From positions 1 to 34,219 of the forward strand of contig JAAAIG010000387.1 of NCBI GenBank assembly GCA_015852425.1: 34,219 bases of DNA. Reading direction: 5' to 3'. A program made the position numbers and the translations under genes. Position 1 is the first letter of the stretch, and every line of letters begins with the position of its first letter. The notes under the pieces are model-generated. The model saw nothing but the letters and a program-made list of their open reading frames with translations. It ran no database searches and was not told where the DNA came from. Source of the stretch: Gryganskiella cystojenkinii. Lineage: Eukaryota; Mortierellomycota; Mortierellomycetes; Mortierellales; Mortierellaceae. Positions 21,996-30,640 of this stretch are shown piece after piece.

Positions 21996-23193
21996 ATGAC
22001 CTCAATAAGCAACACCACCACGACTACCACGACTACCACTACCCGAGGCAACAACTACTTGACCGATATCATGGCGGCCTTCCCCACGCTACCTTTTGCC
22101 TCCAATTCCTCGCTTTCACCAATATCGATGTTGTCAATCTATTACCAGGCCGGACTTAGAGCCGCCTCTTGCAAGGCATCCACCAATTCTCCTGCCACCA
22201 CGACAGCCTCAGTCACAGCATCCCAGTCAAACACTACTGGCTCCTCTCTTGATTCCTCAAATGAGGAACAGGAGCACGTCAGTTCCAGATTCTACAGCCA
22301 TGAGCGATACAATTTGCGTTCCATTGGATTCTGCTCTTCCCTTCGTGGTATTGATCAGCAGAACCTTCCAGTTGACTCGCACGATCCCGAGAAGCATACA
22401 GTGCAGTCAGGACAACGCGGACGTAACAGTCCTCAGAAAGAGCACAGATGGCCTCGCATTGTCTGTTAGAGCGCATCGGTTCATATCCAATACCAAGATC
22501 GACTTTGATGGGCGCGATAGAGGCGAGGACAAAGTTATGTTTCAGCACAGGCCTTTTGCGTTCAACGGATCGAGCAACATGACTTTTTACATGTCACCGT
22601 TTGCCATCTCCGAGCTAGCATCCGGTCTCTGCATGAGGTCCCGACCGGCCTGTGTGATTATGAACATGAGTGTTCCCCGGTGGTTCGAGTTTGACGACAT
22701 GGACTGGTCCGAGGACTCGCTTCGAATGCTCAACACCCCAAACGCTGGGGGCAGTTCACTGTTGTCCGAGGTGCTGTCGTGCGAGGTCTTGGGTCGATGT
22801 CTGGGTGCGCGCTTGGCGAGGACCGAGATGGAGATAAAGTATCTCTTTGCGTACCAGCCCATCACTGATTACACAGTAACGCTCCCGAACGTGCCCTCGA
22901 GAATGCATGTCGGTGTCTCTGTGACGAGAGCGTTTGCGTTCCAGGGTGCTTACCGCAAGGCTGATTGCCGAAAGCTGCTAAAGAAGAAGCTGACGGGTAT
23001 TTTGGCGTCGAGCAAGAATGTTTTGGGTGAGCGCTTCTTTAAGCAGATCCTGCACGTTTGGGTCCCGAATGGTAAAGTCGCACGAACGGTCCAGGCCACG
23101 TACCGAAGTCTTCCGTTCGAGGTCACTCGCAACACGGTTGTCCTCATCTCCGTGGTGAATGCCCGTTGGGTGTTTAGCAACCGGCGCCGGTGA
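21996..23193 (+). CDS. Unrecognised protein with Thr/Ser-rich N-terminus and conserved-looking C-terminal domain
   Basis: Preferred model: exon 1 is 21996-22277 and exon 2 is 22372-23193, joined by a 94-base intron (GTCAGT...CTTCCAG), giving 367 residues. Exon 1 begins in good context (caacATGA), with a run of ten Thr and a Ser/Thr-rich leader. Exon 2 encodes a compact, mixed alpha/beta-like domain with many aromatic residues, for example FAFNGSSNMTFYMSPFAI, RWFEFDDMDW and MEIKYLFAYQPITDYTV, and ends WVFSNRRR. I recognise no family. The alternative is a start at ATG 22300 without intron (297 residues); then the long upstream frame would be non-coding, which its composition argues against. The GTC donor is unusual. 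A poly(A) signal is at 23262. Confidence 0.7.
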
Positions 23194-23261
23194 CGTGTAG
23201 TCGTGTAACATGCATTCGCGATTTTTTTTCGTTTTTTTTAATATCTGTTTATGAGCAAGAG

Positions 23262-23267
23262 AATAAA
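23262..23267 (+). terminator. AATAAA polyadenylation signal
   Basis: An exact AATAAA 68 bases after the stop codon of the preceding plus-strand gene. Confidence 0.5.
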
Positions 23268-23482
23268 CGGGGTTGTTTTGTACAGCAATTAGCAAGTTTG
23301 TGGACTATGTTACAGGGGTGCAAGTGATGGGGTGTGGTAGCAAGGGAAAATAGCAGAACGGAAGAAGCAAATATGAACATAAGAAGAAAAAAACGACCAA
23401 CCATAGAGTACGAAGAGTAAAAGGCCAGTTGAGAGAGCAAGGTGCAAGCAAGTTGTGAGCGAGGCTTTGTCAATCGCCCGAC

Positions 23483-24189
23483 CTAGATGGGAGGGTCCTT
23501 AGCGCCTCCCTTTGTGTTGTCGAGTTCGGGAATGTCGGCAATCTTTTTGGCGCGTCGAATGTCTTCGTTCATGTAGAGCAGCTCGTTCACACGAGATCGC
23601 TTCTTGGCATCCTTCCTGAGTACAAATCGAAAGTCCTCGACTGTGACCTTGCCACGCTTTTCCGCAACCGCGGCTGCCTGTGTGCACTGTTGATGATATG
23701 GTGCCAATCATGAAGATGGATAGTGTTAAAGCTTGACACGTTTTTCGATGGTAAAACAAACAATCAAGAAATTTGCGATGCAACTTACAGTGTCGGAGAG
23801 GTATTCAATCAGCATGTCTTCCAGGACACCAACAGCGTCATTCGAGGGGTTCTGCACATCGCCAAATCCATACATGAGTTGCTTCACTACATGCCAAGAA
23901 ATAAGTGAATAGATATTTGCAATGTGAGTAAGGCGGCGTCGATGCGGTTGTATAAAAAAGTCCGTTACTACGACGAACAAAAAAAGGGAGCTCAAGACGT
24001 ACACTCCTTTGCAAAGGCGTATTTCCTGCGCTTGTTGCGCGGCTCATTTGTGGATCCAGGTGGTCTTCCCAAGACAGCGGTAGGCTTCTTGACCGGGATA
24101 GAGGTTGATGCTGCTCCTGCTGCTGTTGCCTGGTCCTGTTGCAGAGTGGTCGCGGCAGCGGAGGATGCTGCAACAAACTGGTCAGCCAT
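23483..24189 (-). CDS. TAF13: TFIID subunit TAF13 (histone-fold protein)
   Basis: Three minus-strand exons, 24189-24003, 23886-23789 and 23686-23483, join in phase to 162 residues. The N-terminal 55 residues are Ala/Thr/Gln-rich. The histone fold covers about 57-140: KYAFAKELKQLMYGFGD (split by intron 1), NPSNDAVGVLEDMLIEYL, then KVTVEDFRFVLRKDAKK and RVNELLYMNEDIRRAKK. These match the well-known TAF13 core (MYGFGD, DILED, FLIRKD, MNEELKRA). TAF13 pairs with TAF11 within TFIID to support TBP binding and RNA polymerase II initiation in the nucleus. The first-exon donor GTACGT is fixed by the reading frame (KE-L-KQ). It shares a 532-base divergent promoter with the ASCC2-like gene. Confidence 0.95.
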
Positions 24190-24721
24190 TGTGATGTACG
24201 CCTCTCTTGTTTTCCTGTTTATAAGATGGCACTGTCTTGAGTTTCTCTAATCGAATCGTGTCGAGTGGTCGTTGCTGATGATTTGAATGGGGATTTTCTT
24301 TGAAAGTGTAGTGGATGTGGAGACAACGAGAAGACTGGTGGCGGCGAGGAAATCCCCCCTTCCTTTATTCACGCTTCGCTCTCGAAGCGAACCTCAAAGC
24401 CACCATCCATGATTTGTGACTGTCATTTTCTCTAGTTTTGCAGGTTTCGAGGACCGTTCGAAAACTGCGGGGTGGGTGGGCAGGTGTGACATTGAGGAAG
24501 AAAGAAGAGACACGAACCAGCTCCAAAGTCCATCACTTCTTGAACTCCATTGCCGCAGTTATTTGAGAGTAAAGTAGAGACCGCGATCGGATTCAGCTTG
24601 AAAGGAAAACAAAGCGACCTATTCGACATCTCTTTCTTTTCTTCTGATTCTACCCTCACATCCATTCTTTTCGCCCTCATCTTTTTCACTCTTTCCACTT
24701 TGTTCTCCCATCCCATCGAAA
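24190..24721. promoter_or_regulatory. Divergent promoter region between TAF13 and the ASCC2-like gene
   Basis: 532 bases between two start codons facing away from each other. The side next to 24722 is CT-rich on the plus strand. A perfect 7-base stem (CGCTTCG/CGAAGCG) with a 4-base loop lies at 24372-24389. No other element is assigned. Confidence 0.5.
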
Positions 24722-27700
24722 ATGATCGACTTTTTACCGTACATCACTCCGCGTGCGGATCCCACCCTCACCCCCATCGACTTTTCCGTCGCCGTCGACG
24801 ACTGGAACGAGAGCCTCAGCAAGGTCCTCAAGCTCAACACAAACGCCTTTTGGTCAGAGCTATTCCTCAACAATACTCTTGGCAACTTTCTCAACACGTT
24901 TCTAGGCGATTATGCTGCTTTTCGTGGGAACAAAGATACTCTCTGGGTTATGGAGCTGCAAGAGGTCGTTCGTAGAGTCTTTGTCCTTTACCATCGTTTG
25001 TCCGAGACCATTGCCAGTCCAGAGGCCCTTGCCGCGACCGAGGCCGTATTGACCTCGGATCAACAAGATCAAGACTCGGATCAGCAGCATGAGGTCGATG
25101 CCGACCCAGGATCTGCCTTGATGGACCGAGGGCTCGTCTCTACCTCTGTTCTGATGGATCTCGCCAACATTTATCACTGCTCGGATCCAGATACTGTCTC
25201 CAAGATGGTCAGCAACCTTCTCCAGCACACTCCTGGTCTCATCTCTGACTTTCGATCTTCCACCAACACTGTCGTCAAAATCATTCGCAGGGTCCAGAAA
25301 AAGTTTGAACGGGGCGGTAACGGAGGAGGCGCAGGAAAGGGCAAAGGAAAAGGGGCCCCTGACATTACAGCATCGCCATCGCCGTCATCATTATCATCAT
25401 CACCCGCGCTTCCAGAGATCAATTACGAAACCGTGACGGAAACGATGTTGTACGCACACGCTCTGCTTGACCTCTCATTCGCACTGGATGCCCTGTCAGC
25501 TGCCAGTCCTGTCTTGGCCCTCGAACTGCAACGTGATGACGAGTTCCTTCAGTGTCTTTTTGAATGTTATAGCTATACCCTGCCAATCCTCACAAGGATC
25601 CTTATTGAAAGCGAAGAACTCGGGGCTGATCTGAAGGCCCAATCTGTTCTCGAGTTTTTACGTTTGAGGATGCTTTCCATCGTCTACAACATCTTGGAGG
25701 GCATTTACAAACAACATATGGAAGACTCAGCATCCACAGAAACAGCAGATCAGGACAGAGCCGAGGCAGAGGCAAACCTCACCGACTCGCTCTGCGACTT
25801 GATCGTCGAACTCTATGAGCAGGCGCCATTACTCGAACATATGAGACCCATGTACGATGCCCCCATGGTCATGGATCTTGAGATCCAACTCGACCTGTCC
25901 AACAGGCTCTCCAAGATGATCGAGAGCGCATTCCAGGGAGAGAACGACCGCATCAGTCACTGGGTCGAGACACTCCATGGATTGCGTGACTTTAACCCTG
26001 CGACTCGGGGCTTTCTTTATGATCAGGCCATGCAAAAGTCTGAAAAGGTAGCCCGAAAGATTTCTAGCAGTCCCTACTACGACCAGGAGAGTCATTTTTC
26101 CAACTCTACCATTTCCTCCGAGTCAAGTGCACCCCAGATCGTGGTCGCGCCCATGTCTGCAGTCCAGGAGGAAGATTACGTCAAGCGCACGATGCTCATC
26201 TCTCAACTTCAGGATCTCTTTCCTGAGCTGGGCGACGGCTTTTTGGAGGCGTGTCTAATCGCGTTCCAGGATGACCCTGAGACGGTCACGATGAAACTTC
26301 TTGAAGAGGATCTCCCGAGTGAGCTGGCTCTCATGGAACGAACCAAGGCGAGGTAATATATTTTTGAATGGCTAGTGTATGTGATCAAACTATTGATTGG
26401 ATTTTTTCGTGCTGACAAACTGTTGAGTTTTTTCATAGATCTCTACCTCACCGCGTGGAATCAACTCCTATGTCCATGGCTCTTGTCAAATCATCCACTC
26501 ATGAACCAGAAGTGGAGCAGGATGTCCTTGCAACACGCCGAAACATCTTTGATGGCGATGAATTTGATGTATTTTCAGGAAATGTCGTGGACAAGTCCAA
26601 AATGTCGCGTGGAAAGAGAGGGTAAGGACACTGTTGAGGACTGGCGTCAATGCCAGGACTATTTTGTCTTGATGCTATCATCAATTTCTAACCCTTTATC
26701 TTTCTCGTTTTTATTTTGATAGACCCGAGGACGCTGCTGTTGTCTTGGATGACAAGTCATTTGTTACAGAGCACAAGGGCGCCATTCTTCAAGCGCTGGA
26801 CAATATGTACGACGACGAATACGACGATACCTACGACTCTATGGGTTTGAACAACACCGGAGCAGACTTTAAGCTCGTGGACGATATTGATGCCAATGCC
26901 GACGATTCTGCCACCAAGCACACAATCGGTCGAGCCCAGATGGTATGTTTTTATTTTATTTTTATGGTTATTTTTTATGTTTATTTTTTCTTGCGTACCT
27001 TGATTGCTCATCTTTGCCGTTACTTGGATGTCTCTTTGTAGCAAATCGATCCGTCAATTGAGCACGAGGAAGTCTTGATCAGTACTTATACTGGCCAAAA
27101 GGAAGTCTTTAACAGGAGCGCTGAGGCTCGTCGATCCAAGCAGAGACAACATCTCCGACAACTCACAAAGATGAGTGACGAGCAGCTGGAGGGCTGGGCT
27201 ATCATGTTTGATCGCAATGTAAGTTTTCGTTCTTCTTCTTGGGAATGTACTGTGACACGATGTCAATCTGCCTACTTCTTGTATTAACCTTTTGAAACCC
27301 TTTTTTGGCAACTTTATAGCCACGTAAGGCTGTGATTGCCCAGAAGTACGAGTATAGTGGACAGCAGAACGAGCTCGCAGAGGCCGAGCCTATCGATAAA
27401 CGTCGTGGCGGAAGAATGCCGTTTGTGGACAAGAGTGCGACGCAACCACAGCAGCAGCGTCAACAACAATCCAAGCAAGATCAGTCTCAGTCGAAAAAGA
27501 AAACGTCACCAGCAACGGGAGGGAAGCAACAAGGTCCCGCCCAGCAACAACGATCCGGCCAAGGGCAAAATCAAGCCGAGGGTCAACAAGGTAAAGGACA
27601 GGACCAGACTCAGCCAAAATCGACGCCTGCCAACAAGCCAAACCCGAACGCTGGCGAAAAGGCCAAGAACGAAAGACAAAAATCGTCCAAGGCAAATCAC

Positions 27701-27748
27701 AACCGTCGTAATGCTCATGCCAAAAAATTTGCAAGCATAAACCCATAG
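24722..27748 (+). CDS. ASCC2/Cue3-like CUE-domain protein (ribosome quality-control trigger complex)
   Basis: Five exons: 24722-26352, 26439-26621, 26723-26942, 27042-27218 and 27320-27748, all GT-AG and in phase, giving 879 residues (human ASCC2 is 757). The N-terminal helical ASCC2 domain occupies about 1-430, with a short Gly/Lys and Ser insert near 200-230. The CUE ubiquitin-binding domain lies at about 485-530 (LQDLFPELGDGFLEACL onward), using LFP in place of the usual MFP. Downstream, RRNIFDGDEFD, a Tyr/Asp acidic patch (YDDEYDDTYDS) and QKEVFNR are typical of ASCC2 C-terminal parts. The last 110 residues are Gln/Lys-rich and end in a basic tail. By family it binds K63-linked ubiquitin on collided ribosomes as part of ASCC/RQT with a Slh1/ASCC3-type helicase. 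Confidence 0.92.
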
Positions 27749-28097
27749 ACACACGATAGATGACATACGGCTTTTTACAAGGAAGAAAATCGTGCTGTGC
27801 GCGAATTGAATCTTGTATTTTAGGAGGGGGTATTTTATTTTGTTTTTTTTACCCTTCAGCTTTTCAAAACTTTGACAATTTTGATCCCTTCAAATACAAA
27901 AACTTGTAAGTCCATTCAGTTTTGGCTTTGAGAGAATGATAGGTGAGGGCCTTTGTTAGACGTGGCCGAGTCTCTGGCAGTGCATATACAAAGCTGAGGA
28001 TTCCATGAGTCCGTTTCCGTCTTTGATTATCTACGTTTGTCAGAGCCGTTTATTGCAATTATATTTTACCGTGATCGATAACCCGGGAACGACGCGA
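27749..28097. other. 3' flank of the ASCC2-like gene, nothing assigned
   Basis: 349 AT-richer bases without a supported gene. Confidence 0.4.
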
Positions 28098-28801
28098 TCA
28101 TTGCACCCTATGCCTTTGTTCGATATGCGCAAGAATTAGTACCCGTACCTTTTTCATAGAGGGCCACAAGCGATCGAAGCATCGCGCTTCCGACGCTTCC
28201 CAGTCTTTCCACCCTAGGGTCTCTCCGTGTGGATGCGAGAGAGTCCTTTCGGTGACACTCATGACGCATGAATGAAATATTGGCGTGGCTTTAGCTAGTG
28301 AATCTTTGCCGGCTTGCTGGACATATTTGTAAGGGTTTCCGCGCTTTTTGATCTTGGTGCCTATGGCGATTTCGTGGTCTTTATGCCAAGCCTCAAAGTA
28401 CTCCTCCTTGACGCGGATCAATGCACGCTTCCCAGTCAAATATGTGCTTCTTGTCAGTCTAATTTCCGTGGCAGACCGAAGAATCCAACAATTGACAACG
28501 ATTGACGGTTGATGATTGAGAGATGAGGTGAAACGATGGTTGGCGAGGGTGAGATGACGGGGACAAGTGCAGTCGACGAAGGCAGGGCAAAGGAAAATTG
28601 ACAATTGTAGGAGCGGAGATAAAGAGCCACAGCTGCAGTGGCTCTTGGACGAGCTCTTGGACGAGCACGGAATAGCCAACCACAGTACCACAGACTCTTC
28701 TTTCCGTCAGATTCAGTAGTTTTTAGCCATTCCGAGGACGCTGAGCCTCGCTGTTTCGATGTATAGCCTCGGTCCTGGAAAAACTGACGCCAGTTATTCA
28801 T
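28098..28801 (-). CDS. Possible two-exon unrecognised gene, weak
   Basis: Two overlapping minus-strand frames look partly protein-like. The first (ATG at 28801) begins MNNWRQFFQDRGYTSK and loses credible composition after about 60 residues. The second is convincing between about 28470 and 28140, with a charged helical segment (EEYFEAWHKDHEIAIG and KIKKRGNPYKYV), and is preceded by a possible acceptor (GGAAATTAG at about 28463-28471). A join from a GTACTG donor near 28680 would make a two-exon gene, but the donor is weak. A short duplication (GCTCTTGGACGA twice, about 28640-28665) sits in the doubtful part. No family is recognised. It could equally be a remnant. Confidence 0.3.
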
Positions 28802-29236
28802 TCTAAATCAGAAACACTGAATCAGTTGTGATTAATTAGTGATTCTTCTCGGATTTGTAAATGTCCAATGAATACAAATGAATAGAGATAAAATAAAACG
28901 TTTCAGCGTTAAAGTACAGGGCGATAACTGCCGAACTGTAGCTTGGTTTAGTGTCAATGGACAAAGTAAGAGTACAATAACAGACAGCAGCAAGGCCTGA
29001 TGTTGAGTCATGAAATGGCACAAGTATTGCATTGTCCAAAGTAAGGCGATAGCAGCCGCTTTTGTGCATCATCAACATGACAGTCCCCGCCCGGTCAGGA
29101 GCGAGGTGGAGTGTCACGCGATTACCTGAACCATATTACACACGCTATCCACTCAAAAGAGAGTAAAAGACAGCGGCTCATGAATCCAAGGCATCGGGAT
29201 GAACGAACGCGCCAAACTGTGGCTTTGTTGAAGAGT
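28802..29236. other. Unassigned stretch with weak frames
   Basis: A minus-strand frame (28836-29117) and a plus-strand frame (29111-29308, containing a charged RHRDERTRQTVALLKS stretch) overlap here. Neither has a clear start, splice context or family resemblance. The plus frame could be the far 5' remnant of the decayed nuclease gene to the right, but this is weak. Confidence 0.25.
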
Positions 29237-29305
29237 CTAATGTATAGGGAGATATACAAAGGCATAGCTCTGACCACTGATGTTGGGAAATGCAATGGCG
29301 CTTAC

Positions 29306-29719
29306 TAACCCGTTCACTTTATTCACCCAACCACGGGCGAAAGTGAAGAGCATGTCAAGGACCTGGATCATAGAGTCATAATGTAGCACTTCCCTGCAAA
29401 GATGTCGCGTATCGACGAGTCGAGACAAGGACTTCCAGTGATGGTCGAATAACGGTCGAATAACCGGGACAATAGTCAGAGGGAGTGAAAGAATGGCGGT
29501 TGTTTCGAAGAGTAAAGCAGGAGTGGTGGCAATAGTGTTTAAGGCAAAGGTGTGGATGTGATTGAAGAAAAGCCTTAGGAGTGATGGCAAAATAGGTGCA
29601 ACATGATGCACATTGAACGCTCGAACCACGTCACCGAAGACGCGAACGAACCATTCTTCATATGCACGGACCATCGCGGGCCGAGAAGAGAGAGTGAGAT
29701 ACAAATCGAACTTCAGCTC
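29306..29719 (-). CDS. Unrecognised helical/hydrophobic exon-like frame
   Basis: The frame is open from 29719 (just after a TAA) and has its first ATG at 29674. It ends at a possible donor TTA|GTAAGC (29305). Composition is protein-like: MVRAYEEWFVRVFGDVV, then LPSLLRLFFNHIHTFAL and later FDHHWKSLSRLVDTRHL. It is rich in Leu, Val and His, suggesting helices. A candidate 5' exon (ATG 29790 to donor 29724) has a good GTAAGA donor but no suitable acceptor. No compatible downstream exon was found. It is best read as an orphan exon or gene fragment of unknown function. Confidence 0.35.
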
Positions 29720-29863
29720 TTACCAAAGCCAAAGCACCTTTGAACAGCATGGAGAACACTCTCCACGATAACAGACGACTCAAGAAACATCAATTCAAAT
29801 CTCTCGACAAATTAATTTGAATTTTTTCTACTTTACGCATGATGTCCGACAAGCTCTGGTAGA

Positions 29864-30542
29864 GTGCAGCATCTGATCGCTAATGACTGGCACGTCTGCA
29901 GCTGCTCCTCGGAAACAGATACCTGCATTGGCTCCATTGCCTGCAAGACGCGATTGTCATCACCCGAGACAGTGACTCACTTGTCTACAGCAACATCACT
30001 ACCATCTAGAGACCCTTTGGCAGGGGCCAGTACCTCGTATACGATGTCCTAGAGTTGTGTGTCACCTGGAAGTCTCCAGAGCAGGGTTGACCACTCTTGG
30101 AATCGTGGCCCAATACGACTGCTGTCACGGGATTCATAAGCTCGGCATCAAGACAAACTAAGACGATGTTGGTTCTGGAAAAGGAGAGTAGGTCGAGATA
30201 GACTATGTATTATCTCATTATTGCTTTTATGACCCTGTTCATCTCCGTCTCATTGTTTTCTATTTTTCTTTTGTCCAGCTGGGTCGACATTCGCTATTGT
30301 TCAAGAACTTGTTCATGTCTACCTGGATCACACTACTGTTTCTAGTATGCACCCGAAAGTGGGACTTTTTGACTCGGCGATCCAGATCTTCATTCTTCAG
30401 CAGAAGACGTACGACCATGGTTCAACCCCCTCGTCCAAGATCCGATTGACACCTTGCATGATGTTACCCGGAGACTGGCAGACATTCGGCTGCACCTGAA
30501 AATCAGTCGAGCGATAGCCAAGTATTGCCCCCCCCCCCCCCC
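29864..30542 (+). pseudogene. Decayed XPG/FEN-like nuclease module (N-terminal part of a fused nuclease gene)
   Basis: The frame read from 29864 gives HLIANDWHVCSC followed by ETD (29912-29920), like the E-A-D metal site of FEN/XPG I-domains. After a frame change near 29940 comes AIVITRDSDSLVY, with the DSD acidic pair at 29968-29976. A TAG stop (30007), RPFGRGQYLVYDV, another frame change near 30075 and GIVAQYDCCHGIHKLGIKT follow, the last like the FEN helix-hairpin-helix region (LGSDYC..I.GIG). A TAA stop is at 30159. A typical intron (30188-30278, GTAGGT...TTTTGTCCAG) is retained. A helical stretch then ends in a C15 run. Order and spacing fit the nuclease fold, but at least three frame breaks and two stops make it inactive. 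Confidence 0.7.
30528..30542. repeat. Homopolymer C15
   Basis: Fifteen C in a row inside the decayed nuclease gene. Length errors are likely here, so the frame around it is uncertain. Confidence 0.9.
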
Positions 30543-30640
30543 GCATGATGATGAGAATGAACAAATGCGTGGCTCATAGTGGCAAAATGAATATCTTATT
30601 TAACAATTCTTTTGATGGATGCCCGTAATTTATAGATCTA

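Noticed and set aside
22300..22371. Start of the 21996 gene at ATG 22300 without an intron
   Set aside because: Possible, but it would leave a long, well-started, protein-like upstream frame unexplained. Kept only as an alternative.
29111..29308. Plus-strand charged frame as the N-terminal part of the XPG/FEN-like module
   Set aside because: Only a vague resemblance in a short charged stretch, with no motif to support it.
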